The notes: generated by a model from the letters alone, not told the origin. Positions 1 to 10,958 are shown, counted from the first letter of the stretch. The stretch: DNA of 63,968 nt from Mesobacillus subterraneus (GCF_023715485.1 NZ_JAMBOF010000021.1:1-63968), one strand, 5' to 3'. Made by a program: numbers and translations.

Positions 1-68
<68 letters not shown>

Positions 69-92
69 AATAGATTACTCGTTTCTTCTGAA

Positions 93-126
<34 letters not shown>

Positions 127-146
127 TAAAACCTCAAACCAAATAG

Positions 147-262
<116 letters not shown>

Positions 263-268
263 ATACGA

Positions 269-297
269 AAGAACAGCTGTATTGGCTGTTCTTTTTT
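269..297 (+). terminator. rRNA operon terminator
   Basis: GAACAGC and GCTGTTC form a 7-base stem around a 7-base loop, followed by a run of six T. It lies 8 bases after 5S rRNA, so it is the intrinsic terminator of the rRNA operon. Confidence 0.9.
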
Positions 298-473
298 GTT
301 TCTTCTTTTACATTAGAAAACGAACCCTCTAAAAAAGCAAGAATATATTATTTTTTGCACCCCTTTCAATTGATTCTCTCTTTTTCTATCTAATCTCCCA
401 AACAATAATCAAGAAAATGATAACAACATAAGAACTTTCTCAATGCATACCTTCTTTTTATTTCGTGTTTTGC

Positions 474-606
474 TTTATATTGGCGATAAATGAAATATAT
501 CGACCAGATTTTGCATTATATCAGCGAAATTATAATTTTATCGACCACATTTCAAGATATATCGACCACTTTCCCCAATATATCGACCACTTCCCCCAAA
601 ATATCC
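474..606. repeat. degenerate ~21-base tandem array, core ATATCGACCAC
   Basis: About six degenerate units spaced about 20-22 bases apart carry ATATCGACCA-type cores (near 497, 539, 560, 581); the first unit at 481 reads TGGCGATAAA, the complement of the core of the array at 55250. The array sits in the gap between the 5S terminator and the ctsR promoter. It is translatable as repeats of IDHFPQ, but I see no ribosome binding site and regard that reading as accidental. I see nothing else in 298-783 beyond AT-rich sequence. Confidence 0.7.
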
Positions 607-783
607 AGGCACTAATCCGTGTAAATGCCCATATAATATGCCATCCAGTCTGAAAGAAAAAATACCTAACATCGATTCATTATAAGTTTCCATCCACTTC
701 AAAATGGGTATAATAACCAACACACCCCAATTGCTAGGTTTTGGCATACATAATTTTGGAGAAAATAAATCCGAATGCATTAA

Positions 784-812
784 TTGCAACGACAAAAATT
801 TTTTTGTATAAT
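784..812 (+). promoter_or_regulatory. ctsR operon sigma-A promoter
   Basis: TTGCAA at 784-789 and TATAAT at 807-812 are separated by 17 bases, a near-consensus housekeeping promoter. The expected start point falls inside the CtsR operator just downstream. Confidence 0.85.
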
Positions 813-815
813 TAA

Positions 816-832
816 TGTCAAATATAGTCAAA
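816..832 (+). promoter_or_regulatory. CtsR operator
   Basis: The direct heptads TGTCAAA (816-822) and AGTCAAA (826-832) are separated by TAT. They fit the known CtsR box, RGTCAAANANRGTCAAA, with one change in the first base. The site begins 3 bases after the -10 box, so bound CtsR would block transcription start and make the operon autoregulated and heat-inducible. Confidence 0.9.
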
Positions 833-852
833 GTCAGATAGGGGGAGGTTTA

Positions 853-1314
853 GTGAGGAATATATCGGACATCATAGAAAATTACCTCAAGCAGGTTTTG
901 GAAATGAGCGATAAGGACATCGTTGAAATCAAGCGAAGTGAAATCGCCGATAAATTTCAGTGCGTGCCGTCCCAGATCAATTATGTCATCAATACCAGGT
1001 TCACGATTGAACGAGGCTATCTTGTTGAGAGTAAAAGAGGCGGTGGTGGATATATCCGCATCATCAAAGTCCAGATTTATGATCATGCACACTTGATTGA
1101 TGATTTACTGTCTTTGATTCAGTCTCGGATTTCCCAAAGCAGTGCTGAAGGTGTCATCTACCGCCTTGTGGAGGAAGATATTGTGACGACTCGCGAAGCA
1201 AAAATCATGCTTAGTGTGTTAGACAGGTCTGTTCTCTATATTGAGCTGCCGCAGCGTGATGAATTGCGCGCAAGAATGTTAAAGGCAATGTTGATGGCAT
1301 TGAAATATAAATAA
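853..1314 (+). CDS. ctsR: CtsR, repressor of class III stress genes
   Basis: A 153-residue dimeric DNA-binding repressor of clp genes, close in length to B. subtilis CtsR. The winged helix-turn-helix covers roughly residues 15-65, with the segment QINYVINTRF and the glycine-rich wing RGGGG; the C-terminal four-helix dimer domain ends in the conserved DELRARMLKAML. I chose the GTG at 853 because GGGGGAGG lies just upstream and homologues begin here; upstream in-frame ATG codons would lie inside the promoter. The gene is first in an operon with mcsA, mcsB and clpC. In this family heat releases CtsR from DNA and arginine phosphorylation by McsB marks it for ClpCP. Confidence 0.96.
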   Translation: MRNISDIIENYLKQVLEMSDKDIVEIKRSEIADKFQCVPSQINYVINTRFTIERGYLVESKRGGGGYIRIIKVQIYDHAHLIDDLLSLIQSRISQSSAEGVIYRLVEEDIVTTREAKIMLSVLDRSVLYIELPQRDELRARMLKAMLMALKYK

Positions 1315-1343
1315 TATCAGAGCAGAGGTAAAGAGGTGAGGGC

Positions 1344-1892
1344 ATGATCTGCCAAGAGTGTAATCAAAGGCCGGCAACGCTGCACTTCACGAATTTTTCA
1401 AACGGCGAAAAAACTGAAATGCATTTGTGTGAAAGATGCGCACAAGAAAAAGGCGAGATGTTTATGATGAACAACGGACCTGGTTTTGCAATCAACAGCT
1501 TGCTTGCCGGTTTGTTGAATATGGAACCTGCTTTTCCGGAGCAAAAGAAGGAAGCCTACCAAGCTGAACAAGTTCTTCAATGTCCGCAATGTTCAATGAC
1601 TTTTCCACAGTTTGTCAAAGTAGGCCGGTTCGGCTGTGCCACTTGCTATGATGCTTTCAGGGAGCAGTTGACACCAATTATCCGCAGGCTCCACAGCGGA
1701 AATTTCATTCATAATGGTAAAATCCCTAAAAGAATTGGCGGAGATCTTCATTTAAGGAAGACAATTGATGATTTAAAGCTATCTCTGAAAAATTTGATCT
1801 TGCAGGAAGAGTTTGAAAAAGCTGCTGAGACAAGGGACCAGATCAGGGAACTGGAAAGAAAATTGACAGCAGGTCAAGAGGGAGGGGAGTAG
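1344..1892 (+). CDS. mcsA: McsA, zinc-finger activator of McsB
   Basis: 182 residues. The N-terminal half has four CxxC motifs (C3/C6, CERC near 30, CPQC near 80 and CATC near 99), consistent with two zinc-binding modules. The C-terminus carries a UVR-type motif ([19 protein letters not shown]), which in this family mediates contact with Clp ATPases or McsB. McsA stimulates the kinase activity of McsB. ATG 1344 is preceded by AAAGAGGTGAG. It ends 2 bases before mcsB, whose ribosome binding site lies in the last codons of mcsA, suggesting coupled translation. Confidence 0.95.
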   Translation: MICQECNQRPATLHFTNFSNGEKTEMHLCERCAQEKGEMFMMNNGPGFAINSLLAGLLNMEPAFPEQKKEAYQAEQVLQCPQCSMTFPQFVKVGRFGCATCYDAFREQLTPIIRRLHSGNFIHNGKIPKRIGGDLHLRKTIDDLKLSLKNLILQEEFEKAAETRDQIRELERKLTAGQEGGE

Positions 1893-1894
1893 AC

Positions 1895-2977
1895 TTGTCG
1901 TTAGAGAAGTTTATCAGTCAAGCCGTCAGCTCCTGGATGAGCGATGATGGTCCTGATTCGGATATCGTCCTCAGCTCTCGCATCCGCTTTGCCCGAAATC
2001 TGGATGAATATAATTTTCCAACCTTGTTCACGAATGGAGAGGCCGAGGCTGTAATTGGCACGATCATGGAGCGGGTGAGCAACACTCCGATACAGAATGT
2101 TGGACAGCTGGAAATGATCAAGATGGACGACATCCCGCCTCTACAAAAAAGGGTGCTCGTTGAGAAGCATATAATCAGTCCCAATCTAGCAGAAAACTCG
2201 ATCCATGGAGCGTGTCTTTTATCCGAAAATGAAGAAATCAGCATCATGATTAATGAGGAAGACCATATCAGGATTCAATGTTTATTTCCGGGTTTTCAGC
2301 TTAGCGAAGCTTTGAAGGCTGCAAATGAAATCGATGACTGGCTAGAGGAGCATGTGAACTATGCTTTCGATGAGAAATTTGGCTATTTGACGAGTTGCCC
2401 TACAAATGTCGGAACTGGCTTGAGGGCATCGGTAATGATGCATCTGCCGGGGTTGGTGTTAACGCAGCAGATGAATCGGATTGTGCCGGCGATTAACCAG
2501 CTAGGGTTGGTTGTAAGGGGAATATACGGTGAGGGCAGTGAAGCTCTCGGCAATATTTTTCAAATATCCAACCAAATCACGCTCGGGAAATCTGAAGAAG
2601 ACATCGTAGAGGATTTGAAAAGCGTTGTAAGTCAGATAATATCTCAGGAAAGGTCAGCTCGGGAAGCATTAGCTAAAACTTCGAACATACAATTAGAAGA
2701 CAGAGTCTTTCGTTCATACGGAACACTTGCAAACAGCCGGATCATCGAGACGAAGGAAGCGGCAAGATGTCTATCGGATCTCCGGCTTGGCATAGATATG
2801 GGTTATATAAAAAACATATCAAAATCGATTTTAAATGAACTGATGATATTAACTCAGCCAGGGTTTTTACAGCAGTATGCGGGAGGCCCGTTAAGGCCGG
2901 ATGAAAGGGATATCCGCAGAGCCGCTTTAATAAGAGAACGCTTGAAAATGGAATCAAAAGAAGAGTCAGGAGGATGA
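1895..2977 (+). CDS. mcsB: McsB, protein arginine kinase
   Basis: 360 residues with the phosphagen-kinase catalytic fold. McsB phosphorylates arginines on CtsR and damaged proteins, which marks them for ClpCP. Visible features are the nucleotide-binding start [13 protein letters not shown] (23-35), the NEEDH loop (120-124), the catalytic-loop cysteine in [11 protein letters not shown] (C168), and RDIRRA near residue 338, matching the allosteric phosphoarginine pocket motif RDxxRA. The start is TTG, supported by GAGGGAGGGG at 1880-1889 and by the conserved MSL start. It is followed 4 bases later by clpC. Confidence 0.96.
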   Translation: MSLEKFISQAVSSWMSDDGPDSDIVLSSRIRFARNLDEYNFPTLFTNGEAEAVIGTIMERVSNTPIQNVGQLEMIKMDDIPPLQKRVLVEKHIISPNLAENSIHGACLLSENEEISIMINEEDHIRIQCLFPGFQLSEALKAANEIDDWLEEHVNYAFDEKFGYLTSCPTNVGTGLRASVMMHLPGLVLTQQMNRIVPAINQLGLVVRGIYGEGSEALGNIFQISNQITLGKSEEDIVEDLKSVVSQIISQERSAREALAKTSNIQLEDRVFRSYGTLANSRIIETKEAARCLSDLRLGIDMGYIKNISKSILNELMILTQPGFLQQYAGGPLRPDERDIRRAALIRERLKMESKEESGG

Positions 2978-2981
2978 TCTT

Positions 2982-5420
2982 ATGATGTTTGGACGATTTA
3001 CAGAGAGAGCACAAAAAGTATTGGCACTCGCACAGGAAGAGGCAATCCGCCTTGGACATAATAATATCGGTACAGAACACATCTTACTTGGCCTTGTACG
3101 TGAAGGAGAAGGTATCGCAGCGAAGGCGTTGTATGGATTAGGCCTGGGCGCAGAGAAAATCCAGAAGGAAGTAGAGAATTTGATTGGCCGTGGCCAGGAA
3201 ACTTCTCAGACAATCCACTATACTCCAAGAGCTAAAAAGGTCATCGAGCTTTCAATGGATGAGGCAAGGAAACTCGGACACTCTTATGTTGGCACAGAAC
3301 ATATCTTGCTTGGGTTGATCCGTGAAGGGGAAGGCGTTGCTGCAAGAGTACTGAATAATCTTGGAGTAAGCCTGAATAAAGCACGCCAGCAGGTACTGCA
3401 GCTGTTGGGAAGCAATGAAACTTCTGGCCATCAGGGAGGCGGAACGGCAAATGCCAATACGCCAACTCTTGATAGTCTTGCAAGGGACCTGACTGCTATT
3501 GCCAGAGAAGGAAGCCTTGATCCTGTCATCGGCCGCAGCAAGGAGATCCAAAGGGTAATTGAAGTGCTTAGCCGCCGGACAAAAAATAATCCGGTACTGA
3601 TCGGGGAGCCCGGTGTTGGTAAAACGGCGATTGCTGAAGGACTTGCGCAGCAGATCGTAAACAATGAAGTCCCTGAAATTCTGCGTGATAAGCGCGTCAT
3701 GACTCTTGATATGGGAACCGTAGTTGCCGGAACAAAGTACCGCGGAGAATTTGAAGACCGCTTGAAGAAGGTTATGGATGAAATCCGCCAGGCGGGAAAT
3801 ATCATTTTATTCATAGATGAACTTCATACATTGATTGGTGCCGGCGGAGCTGAGGGTGCGATTGATGCTTCCAACATCCTTAAGCCATCACTGGCCCGTG
3901 GTGAGCTTCAATGTATCGGGGCAACGACATTAGATGAGTACCGTAAGTATATTGAAAAAGACGCAGCGCTTGAAAGACGTTTCCAGCCAATCACAGTTGA
4001 TGAACCGACTGCTGAGGAATCCGTCCAGATTTTAAAAGGGCTGAGGGACCGTTATGAAGCACACCATAGAGTATCGATTACGGATGCAGCGATTGATGCA
4101 GCGGTAAAATTGTCTGACCGTTATATCTCTGACCGATTCCTTCCGGATAAGGCAATCGACTTGATTGACGAAGCTGGATCAAAGGTGCGCCTGCGCTCTT
4201 ACACAACTCCGCCAAATCTTAAAGAGCTTGAGGTAAAGCTTGAGGAAGTGCGCAAGGAGAAGGATGCTTCCGTACAAAGCCAGGAATTTGAAAAGGCTGC
4301 TTCTTTAAGAGACACGGAACAGCGCTTGCGTGAGCAGCTTGAAAACACGAAGAAAACTTGGAAAGAAAAACAGGGCAAGGAAAACAGTGAAGTCACAGTG
4401 GAAGACATTGCGAATGTCGTTTCCAGCTGGACGAATATCCCTGTATCAAAACTCGCCCAAACTGAAACGGATAAACTGTTGAACCTAGAAGAAATCCTTC
4501 ACTCTCGAGTCATCGGCCAGGAGGAAGCGGTTAAGGCGGTTTCCAAGGCAGTAAGGCGTGCGCGTGCAGGACTGAAGGATCCTAAGCGTCCGATCGGTTC
4601 ATTCATTTTCCTTGGGCCTACAGGTGTTGGTAAAACGGAATTGGCAAGAGCACTTGCTGAATCCATGTTTGGCGATGAAGATGCGATGATCCGAGTCGAT
4701 ATGTCCGAGTACATGGAGAAGCATTCGACTTCACGTCTTGTCGGTTCGCCTCCAGGATATGTGGGATATGATGAAGGCGGCCAGCTGACTGAAAAGGTCC
4801 GCAGAAAACCTTATTCAGTCATCCTGCTTGATGAAATCGAAAAAGCACATCCAGATGTATTCAATATTTTACTGCAGGTCCTTGAAGACGGCCGTTTAAC
4901 AGATTCTAAGGGGCGTACAGTCGATTTCCGCAATACAATCATGATCCTGACTTCAAATGTCGGTGCAGAAGCGTTGAAGCGCAATAAATATGTAGGCTTC
5001 AACATCCAGGATGGCGCTCAGGATTACAAAGATATGAAAGGCAAAGTGATGGAAGAGCTGAAAAAAGCATTCCGTCCTGAGTTCCTTAACCGTATCGATG
5101 AAATCATTGTCTTCCATGCCCTTGAAAAGCCACATCTAAAAGAAATCGTGACACTAATGTCCGACCAGCTTGTGAAGCGTTTGAAGGAGCAGGAAATCAA
5201 GCTTGAATTGACAGAAGCTGCAAAAGATAAAATCTCAGAAGAGGGATATGACCCTGAATACGGCGCGCGTCCATTGCGCAGGGCAATCCAGAAGCATATT
5301 GAGGATCAGCTGTCGGAAGAATTGCTTAAGGGAACGGTCCTTACAGGCCAAAATGTTGTCATTGATGTCGAAAATGGCGAGTTCGTCGTCAAAACACCAG
5401 AAGGCACAGCGAAGGCTTAA
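2982..5420 (+). CDS. clpC: ClpC, AAA+ unfoldase of the ClpCP protease
   Basis: 812 residues, the usual size. Order: two N-terminal Clp repeats (about 1-150), first AAA+ domain with Walker A GEPGVGKT (about 208) and Walker B IILFIDE, a UVR/M-domain coiled coil (about 410-460), second AAA+ domain with GPTGVGKTE (about 545), and a C-terminal D2-small domain. It unfolds adaptor-delivered or phosphoarginine-marked substrates and feeds ClpP. ATG 2982 follows AGGAGGATGATCTT. The second codon is also ATG. Last gene of the ctsR operon; a terminator follows 20 bases after the stop. Confidence 0.98.
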   Translation: MMFGRFTERAQKVLALAQEEAIRLGHNNIGTEHILLGLVREGEGIAAKALYGLGLGAEKIQKEVENLIGRGQETSQTIHYTPRAKKVIELSMDEARKLGHSYVGTEHILLGLIREGEGVAARVLNNLGVSLNKARQQVLQLLGSNETSGHQGGGTANANTPTLDSLARDLTAIAREGSLDPVIGRSKEIQRVIEVLSRRTKNNPVLIGEPGVGKTAIAEGLAQQIVNNEVPEILRDKRVMTLDMGTVVAGTKYRGEFEDRLKKVMDEIRQAGNIILFIDELHTLIGAGGAEGAIDASNILKPSLARGELQCIGATTLDEYRKYIEKDAALERRFQPITVDEPTAEESVQILKGLRDRYEAHHRVSITDAAIDAAVKLSDRYISDRFLPDKAIDLIDEAGSKVRLRSYTTPPNLKELEVKLEEVRKEKDASVQSQEFEKAASLRDTEQRLREQLENTKKTWKEKQGKENSEVTVEDIANVVSSWTNIPVSKLAQTETDKLLNLEEILHSRVIGQEEAVKAVSKAVRRARAGLKDPKRPIGSFIFLGPTGVGKTELARALAESMFGDEDAMIRVDMSEYMEKHSTSRLVGSPPGYVGYDEGGQLTEKVRRKPYSVILLDEIEKAHPDVFNILLQVLEDGRLTDSKGRTVDFRNTIMILTSNVGAEALKRNKYVGFNIQDGAQDYKDMKGKVMEELKKAFRPEFLNRIDEIIVFHALEKPHLKEIVTLMSDQLVKRLKEQEIKLELTEAAKDKISEEGYDPEYGARPLRRAIQKHIEDQLSEELLKGTVLTGQNVVIDVENGEFVVKTPEGTAKA

Positions 5421-5440
5421 GTTGCTTAACGTGTAAAAAT

Positions 5441-5479
5441 AAGGGGTATACGTACTAAATACGTGTACCTCTTTTTTTC
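5441..5479 (+). terminator. ctsR operon terminator
   Basis: AGGGGTATACGTA pairs with TACGTGTACCTCT (with wobble pairs) around a short loop and is followed by seven or more T. It separates clpC from radA, so radA may depend on readthrough or its own promoter. The gap 5480-5630 shows no promoter I could defend. Confidence 0.85.
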
Positions 5480-5630
5480 TATTTCAAGGAATTGTGGGTC
5501 TGATATTTGAACATAATTTAACAGTAGAAAAATTTACATATGTGCTTAAGTCGCAATCATTTCTTTTATTGAATGTTTGGGATTATTATAGAGATAATAA
5601 CTTTTTATTGAGAGATGCGAGGCTAAGAAA

Positions 5631-7010
5631 ATGGCAAAGAGAAAAACGAAATTCATGTGCCAGGAATGTGGCTATGAATCTCCAAAATGGATGGGGAAAT
5701 GTCCGGGCTGCGGGCAGTGGAACAAGATGGTGGAGGAAGTGGAAAGCACCGGGTCGAACAGACGGGGGGCTTTCGCTAACACAGGCAACACAGGAGTGGC
5801 GGCAAAGGCGACGCCGATCACCTCAATTGAAACGGTGAGCGAGCCCCGAATCACCACGGATTCTAATGAATTCAACCGTGTGCTAGGCGGCGGTGTTGTC
5901 AGAGGATCGCTCGTTTTGATTGGTGGAGATCCTGGGATAGGAAAATCAACGCTTCTTCTCCAGGTTTCATCTCAGTTGGCTAAAAAGGATCATTCCGTTC
6001 TCTATATTTCAGGGGAAGAATCTATGAGGCAAACGAAGCTGCGTGCGGATCGCCTTGGTGTGGTCTCACCGAATTTACTCGTCTATTCTGAAACGAATTT
6101 ACAAGAAATTACTATGACAATCGATAGTACAACACCTGATTTTGTGATTGTCGATTCCATTCAAACGATTTTCCATCCTGAGGTTACATCTGCTCCAGGC
6201 AGTGTTTCGCAGGTGAGGGAATGTACGGCGGAACTGATGAGGATTGCAAAAACAAAGGGTGTCGCTATTTTTATCGTTGGCCACGTCACCAAGGAAGGCT
6301 CGATTGCCGGTCCTAGACTATTGGAGCACATGGTGGACACGGTGTTGTACTTCGAGGGAGAAAGGCACCATACGTATCGGATCCTGAGGGCGGTGAAAAA
6401 CCGCTTTGGATCGACGAACGAAATGGGCATTTTCGAGATGAAGGAAGCCGGTCTGGAAGAAGTGGCGAACCCTTCGGAAATATTTTTAGAAGAGAGGTCC
6501 CAGGGGGCATCGGGCTCAACTGTTGTGGCATCAATGGAAGGCACGCGCCCTGTTTTAGTCGAAATCCAGGCGCTGATCTCGCCGACGAGCTTCGGGAATC
6601 CAAGAAGGATGGCTACCGGAATCGATCATAACCGGGTCTCGCTGTTGATGGCGGTACTTGAGAAACGCGTCGGACTGCTGCTGGCGAACCAGGATGCGTA
6701 CTTGAAGGTTGCCGGCGGGGTGAAATTGGATGAACCAGCAATCGATCTTGCCGTGGCCGTCAGCATTGCCTCAAGCTTCAGGGACAAACCGACCCGGGCT
6801 TCTGACTGTATCATCGGCGAGGTTGGCCTGACAGGAGAAGTCAGGAGGGTCTCAAGGATCGAACAGCGTGTCCAGGAAGCGGCTAAGCTGGGCTTTGAAA
6901 GAATTATCTTACCGGAAAATAATCTTGGCGGATGGAATCCTCCTAAGGGAGTAGAGCTAATTGGCGTCTCATCTGTCAGCCATGCATTAAAAGTCACCTT
7001 AGGGGGTTGA
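5631..7010 (+). CDS. radA: RadA, DNA repair and branch-migration ATPase
   Basis: 459 residues (B. subtilis 458). An N-terminal C4 zinc finger (CQEC ... CPGC, residues about 10-27) is followed by a RecA-like ATPase with Walker [11 protein letters not shown] (about 100), the RadA-specific KNRFGS motif (about 256-261), and a C-terminal Lon-protease-like domain (about 285-459). RadA helps process recombination intermediates. The start is conserved (MAKRKTKF), but the ribosome binding site is poor (GAGGCTAAG). It ends 4 bases before disA. Confidence 0.96.
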   Translation: MAKRKTKFMCQECGYESPKWMGKCPGCGQWNKMVEEVESTGSNRRGAFANTGNTGVAAKATPITSIETVSEPRITTDSNEFNRVLGGGVVRGSLVLIGGDPGIGKSTLLLQVSSQLAKKDHSVLYISGEESMRQTKLRADRLGVVSPNLLVYSETNLQEITMTIDSTTPDFVIVDSIQTIFHPEVTSAPGSVSQVRECTAELMRIAKTKGVAIFIVGHVTKEGSIAGPRLLEHMVDTVLYFEGERHHTYRILRAVKNRFGSTNEMGIFEMKEAGLEEVANPSEIFLEERSQGASGSTVVASMEGTRPVLVEIQALISPTSFGNPRRMATGIDHNRVSLLMAVLEKRVGLLLANQDAYLKVAGGVKLDEPAIDLAVAVSIASSFRDKPTRASDCIIGEVGLTGEVRRVSRIEQRVQEAAKLGFERIILPENNLGGWNPPKGVELIGVSSVSHALKVTLGG

Positions 7011-7014
7011 TGGA

Positions 7015-8088
7015 TTGGAACACAAAGACCTTGAAGAAAAACAATTAGGTGAGATCCTTCAATTTATCGCTCCGGGAACTCCCCTCAGGGAAGGAATCGA
7101 TAATGTTCTCCGTGCCAATACCGGCGGGCTGATTGTCTTTGGCTACAATGAAAAAGTCAAAAATCTTGTTGATGGCGGCTTTGAAATTAATTGCAGGTTC
7201 AGCCCGAGCTTTTTATATGAACTGGCGAAAATGGATGGTGCGATCATCCTGAATGAAACGGGCAGCAAAATATTGTTCGCCAACGCCCAGCTTGCCCCGG
7301 ATACGCTAGTTCCTTCAACGGAAACAGGGATGAGGCACAGGACTGCCGAAAGGGTGGCAAGGCAGACGAAGGCGCTCGTCATCGCGATTTCTCAGCGAAG
7401 GAATGTGATTACCCTTTATCAAGGCAATCTCCGCTACGCCTTGAAGGAGATCGGTGTTATTTTAACAAAGGCCAACCAGGCGATCCAGACGCTGGAAAAA
7501 TATAAGGTGGTGCTAGAGCAGAGTATCACTAATCTGGGAATCCTAGAGTATGAAGATTTGGTTACCTATAATGACCTGCTGCAGGTGATCCACCGGTTCG
7601 AAATGGTATTGAGGATCAAAACTGAACTGCTGACGTATTTAAGCGAGCTCGGCATGGAAGGAAGGCTGATCCGCCTGCAGATGCAGGAAATATTATCTGA
7701 AATGGAAAGGGAAGCCTTGCTTGTCATCAAGGATTATACTGCCGAACCGGAAGTCAAGCCAGAGGAAGTGATGGCTCGTTTCCAGGGGTTCTCGAAGTCC
7801 GGGGTCATTGAGGATTCGACAATTTTAAAAATGCTCGGGTACCAGGGTTATGTCCATATGGATGAATTCATCTGTCCAAGAGGGTACCGGATGCTTAATA
7901 AGATACCGCGGCTGCCGATGGTCATTATCGAAAATTTAATTAAGAGGTTTAGTAAGCTCACGAATATAATTTCGGCTACAGTTGAAGAGCTGGATGACGT
8001 TGAGGGTATTGGTGAGGTAAGGGCCAGAAAAATTAAAGAAGGGTTCAAGCTTATCAGGGATCAGCTTATGGCAGACCGCCAAATGTAA
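7015..8088 (+). CDS. disA: DisA, DNA-scanning diadenylate cyclase
   Basis: 357 residues. The N-terminal DAC domain carries the catalytic motifs DGA (MDGAIIL) and RHR (GMRHRTAER) used to condense two ATP into c-di-AMP; a helical spine follows, and the C-terminal helix-hairpin-helix ([15 protein letters not shown]) binds branched DNA. The start is TTG at 7015 with AGGGGG upstream, overlapping the end of radA; the nearby ATG at 7010 is out of frame. radA next to disA fits the known functional link, in which RadA modulates DisA activity. Confidence 0.96.
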   Translation: MEHKDLEEKQLGEILQFIAPGTPLREGIDNVLRANTGGLIVFGYNEKVKNLVDGGFEINCRFSPSFLYELAKMDGAIILNETGSKILFANAQLAPDTLVPSTETGMRHRTAERVARQTKALVIAISQRRNVITLYQGNLRYALKEIGVILTKANQAIQTLEKYKVVLEQSITNLGILEYEDLVTYNDLLQVIHRFEMVLRIKTELLTYLSELGMEGRLIRLQMQEILSEMEREALLVIKDYTAEPEVKPEEVMARFQGFSKSGVIEDSTILKMLGYQGYVHMDEFICPRGYRMLNKIPRLPMVIIENLIKRFSKLTNIISATVEELDDVEGIGEVRARKIKEGFKLIRDQLMADRQM

Positions 8089-8374
8089 TGGAATCGTGTT
8101 GGCTCACCGCTTTTAAATTGACACCATTATGGCTCGATGCTACTTTTAAGATGTGATTTAATCCTATTAAAAGCAGGAGGATAATACTAAATCTTTTATT
8201 TTGTAATTTAATTGGGCTATTTACGTAACCTTTACCCAGATTTAAACGTATTATCATTTGGGGCTTAAAAAATAGGCTTTTTTAAAGTAGTTTCATATGG
8301 TAAATAAAAATCTTATAAAGTGCAGGGTTTCAAAATTTGGAAGTTGTTTATAATGAGTAAAAGGAGGTGAAAGG
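8089..8374. other. 286-base gap between disA and yacL
   Basis: AT-rich. A TTGACA occurs at 8118-8123 but has no convincing -10 box at 16-18 bases. AGGAGG-like sequence at 8175 precedes no ORF. A reverse-strand reading frame of 63 codons overlaps the disA end but lacks coding signs. The only clear signal is the strong ribosome binding site AAAGGAGGTGA immediately before yacL. yacL probably has its own promoter here, but I cannot place it. Confidence 0.5.
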
Positions 8375-9460
8375 ATGTTAAGACGTATCATTCAAGCCTG
8401 CTTCCTTATTATTGGGGGAACGCTTGGTATATTCTTAATTCCTGATTTATTATCATTAATGAGCATGGGAGACATAACTCTCATCAATAACCCTTATGTT
8501 ACTGCTGTATTGGGCGCACTTATTTTTTATCTTCTTACTTTTTGGGCTGTAGACTATGTGACCAATTTTGTGAAGTGGGCTGAAGAGTCGCTTATAAAAG
8601 CCCCAATCACTGACGTTATTTTCGGAAGTGTCGGCCTTTTCTTTGGTTTGCTTGTGGCATTTTTAATTGGCTTTGCCCTAAATGCAATCCAGGTGCCGGT
8701 GGTGAACACAGTTGCCCCGACTCTCCTTACACTTTTATTCGGTTATCTAGGCTTCCAGGTTGGCTTTAAAAAGCGTGATGAGCTGCTTGGATTGTTCTCA
8801 AAATCGAAGAAAAAGGGCACTGAAGAAGAGCTGGAAAAAGAAGAACGCGCAAGAGAGTGGAAAATCCTTGATACAAGTGTGATTATTGATGGAAGAGTTG
8901 CCGATATCTGCCAGACGGGTTTTCTTGAAGGCATAATCGTAATCCCGCAGTTTGTCCTTGAGGAATTGCAGCATATTGCCGATTCATCCGACGTGCTGAA
9001 GCGCAATCGCGGACGCCGCGGACTGGACATCCTTAATCGCATTCAAAAGGAACTTAAGATTAAGGTAGAGATTTACGAAGGCGATTTTGACGACATCCAG
9101 GAAGTGGACAGCAAACTTGTGAAACTGGCAAAGCTGACAAATGGCGTTGTCGTTACGAATGATTTCAACCTGAATAAAGTATGTGAATTGCAGAAGGTTG
9201 CCGTGTTGAATATTAATGACCTCGCCAATGCGGTAAAACCAGTCGTCCTTCCTGGAGAAGAACTGAACATCCAGGTAATCAAGGATGGAAAGGAATATAA
9301 TCAGGGTGTTGCCTATCTTGATGACGGTACGATGATCGTCGTCGAAGAAGGCCGCGATTATATTGGAAAGCGCATCGACGTATTAGTGACGAGCGTACTG
9401 CAGACATCGGCTGGCAGGATGATTTTTGCCAAACCAAAGCTGTTGGAAAAAGCGTTATAA
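8375..9460 (+). CDS. yacL: YacL, membrane protein with PIN and TRAM domains
   Basis: 361 residues. About four hydrophobic segments lie in residues 1-130, followed by a charged linker ([15 protein letters not shown]). A PIN/PilT-type nuclease domain runs from about 165 to 290, beginning [11 protein letters not shown] with its first catalytic aspartate, and a TRAM domain ([19 protein letters not shown] onward) closes the protein. The architecture suggests membrane-anchored RNA cleavage; its targets are not established. The family always sits between disA and ispD in Bacillus. The last 25 bases are partly duplicated 45 bases downstream. Confidence 0.93.
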   Translation: MLRRIIQACFLIIGGTLGIFLIPDLLSLMSMGDITLINNPYVTAVLGALIFYLLTFWAVDYVTNFVKWAEESLIKAPITDVIFGSVGLFFGLLVAFLIGFALNAIQVPVVNTVAPTLLTLLFGYLGFQVGFKKRDELLGLFSKSKKKGTEEELEKEERAREWKILDTSVIIDGRVADICQTGFLEGIIVIPQFVLEELQHIADSSDVLKRNRGRRGLDILNRIQKELKIKVEIYEGDFDDIQEVDSKLVKLAKLTNGVVVTNDFNLNKVCELQKVAVLNINDLANAVKPVVLPGEELNIQVIKDGKEYNQGVAYLDDGTMIVVEEGRDYIGKRIDVLVTSVLQTSAGRMIFAKPKLLEKAL

Positions 9461-9513
9461 GCTGATTCTTGCTTAGCGGCAATACGACTGGAAAAAGCAC
9501 TATAATTTGATTC
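9444..9513 (+). repeat. imperfect 25-base direct repeat spanning the yacL stop
   Basis: Bases 9444-9468, which include the last codons and stop of yacL, and bases 9489-9513 match at 21 of 25 positions, both starting TGGAAAAAGC and ending TGATTC. The offset is 45 bases. This looks like an old local duplication of the gene end. Confidence 0.65.
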
Positions 9514-9538
9514 GTTCGAAGACGGATCAAGCCTTTAT

Positions 9539-9604
9539 GGGCAGTTGAATTCCCCATTTCCTTCATGGAATCATTGAAGGCGTGATAATGGGGCTCAACT
9601 GCCC
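9539..9604 (+). other. long nested inverted repeat between yacL and ispD
   Basis: GGGCAGTTGA (9539-9548) pairs perfectly with TCAACTGCCC (9595-9604); inside lie CCCCAT/ATGGGG and CCTTCA/TGAAGG. Three aligned stems make a cruciform-capable hairpin. No T-run follows, so it is not a standard terminator. The rest of the 270-base gap shows no gene. Confidence 0.7.
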
Positions 9605-9730
9605 GTTCATCTGTAAAAATCTATTCGCAAACGTTGATGCTTTTCTTTATTCTTCTTTCGGATAATTCTCAATGAAAATTTAATACGAAGCGAAACAGAC
9701 TAATGTAAAAAATAGATTGGAGTTTTCAGC

Positions 9731-10426
9731 ATGCCGTACCAGGTCATACTCCCGGCAGCGGGACAGGGCAAGAGAATGGGGGCAGGTAAGAATAAGCTTC
9801 TGCTAACATTAGAAGGAATTCCTGTTCTGATCCATACTATAAAGGTGTTTGAAGCAGACCCAGCGTGCTCAGGCATCATTCTCGCCATCCATCCGGATGA
9901 TGAGGCTGAATTCAAGCTTTTATTAGCACAGTATGGAATTCATAAAGTATCTTCATTGGTCGTTGGCGGCAAGGAACGCCAGGACAGTGTTTATAACGGA
10001 CTTAAAGCGGTTGGATCATTCGATGGTGTCGTGCTTGTCCATGATGCAGCCCGGCCATTTATAAAAGTGGAAACAATCCACAGGCTGGTGGAAGCAGCAG
10101 ATAAGGAAGGCGGCGCAATCGTTGCTGTGCCGGTTAAAGATACGATCAAAAAGGCGGTCAACTGCCAGGTACTCGAAACGGTTGAACGTTCAAGCTTGTG
10201 GGCTGTCCAAACCCCGCAGGCTTTTCGAGTTTCAGTCTTGCTGGAAGCCCATAACAAGGCATTGGAGGAGCAATTTATCGGCACGGATGAATCCAGCCTT
10301 GTCGAAAGACTTCCGCACCAAGTCTCCATCATTGAAGGTGACTATGATAATATAAAGCTGACAACACCAGAAGACTTATACTTCGCCGAAGCTATTTTGC
10401 GCAAGAGGATAGAATCCGGTGTTTAA
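9731..10426 (+). CDS. ispD: IspD, 2-C-methyl-D-erythritol 4-phosphate cytidylyltransferase
   Basis: 231 residues. It transfers CMP from CTP to methylerythritol phosphate in the non-mevalonate isoprenoid pathway. The nucleotide-binding loop PAAGQGKRMG with the following lysines (5-22) and HDAARPF (about 104-110) are diagnostic; TDESSLVE near the C-terminus is also conserved. ATG 9731 follows a weak TTGGAG. ispF, the enzyme two steps later, follows after 55 bases. Confidence 0.96.
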   Translation: MPYQVILPAAGQGKRMGAGKNKLLLTLEGIPVLIHTIKVFEADPACSGIILAIHPDDEAEFKLLLAQYGIHKVSSLVVGGKERQDSVYNGLKAVGSFDGVVLVHDAARPFIKVETIHRLVEAADKEGGAIVAVPVKDTIKKAVNCQVLETVERSSLWAVQTPQAFRVSVLLEAHNKALEEQFIGTDESSLVERLPHQVSIIEGDYDNIKLTTPEDLYFAEAILRKRIESGV

Positions 10427-10481
10427 CAAGAGTTTATTTTAATAAGCTAATACAGCCTATATATAAAAGGAGTTATTCAAT

Positions 10482-10958
10482 ATGTTTCGAATTGGACAAG
10501 GATTTGATGTGCATCAGCTGACGGAAGGACGCCCGCTGATTATTGGCGGAATTACCATTCCATATGAAAAGGGTTTGCTGGGCCACTCTGACGCGGATGT
10601 GCTTTTGCATACTGTTGCAGATGCGTGCCTCGGAGCGATCGGAGAGGGAGACATCGGCAGGCACTTCCCGGATACCGACCCTGAGTTCAAGGATGCGGAC
10701 TCTGCAAAATTGCTTGAACATGTATGGAAGATTGTGAAGGAAAAAGGATATGAGCTTGTTAACATCGACTGCACGATCATCGCGCAAAAACCAAAGATGG
10801 CGCCGCATATCGGGGCGATGCGCGACAGGATTTCTGATTTATTGGAGGGAACTCCCGATCAGGTGAATGTGAAAGCGACAACGACGGAAAAGCTGGGATT
10901 CGCCGGCAGGGAAGAAGGCATTGCAGCACAGGCTGTTGTTTTACTGAAAAAAGCCTAA
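10482..10958 (+). CDS. ispF: IspF, 2-C-methyl-D-erythritol 2,4-cyclodiphosphate synthase
   Basis: 158 residues, standard length. It forms the cyclic diphosphate intermediate with release of CMP. The metal ligands D8 and H10 are in GFDVHQL and H42 in [19 protein letters not shown] near residue 132 is the conserved C-terminal loop. It acts as a trimer in the cytoplasm. The ribosome binding site AAAGGAG lies 8 bases before ATG 10482. Confidence 0.97.
   Translation: MFRIGQGFDVHQLTEGRPLIIGGITIPYEKGLLGHSDADVLLHTVADACLGAIGEGDIGRHFPDTDPEFKDADSAKLLEHVWKIVKEKGYELVNIDCTIIAQKPKMAPHIGAMRDRISDLLEGTPDQVNVKATTTEKLGFAGREEGIAAQAVVLLKKA

Noticed and set aside
465-653. Reading frame of 62 codons with repeats IDHFPQ upstream of ctsR
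   Set aside because: It is the translation of the degenerate DNA array, has no ribosome binding site and contains no conserved protein pattern.
263-783. tRNA genes after 5S rRNA
   Set aside because: No cloverleaf or conserved TTCGAAT-type arm is visible; only a terminator and the repeat array.
8066-8257. Reverse-strand ORF overlapping the end of disA
   Set aside because: No ribosome binding site, no conserved pattern, and it runs through the disA coding end.
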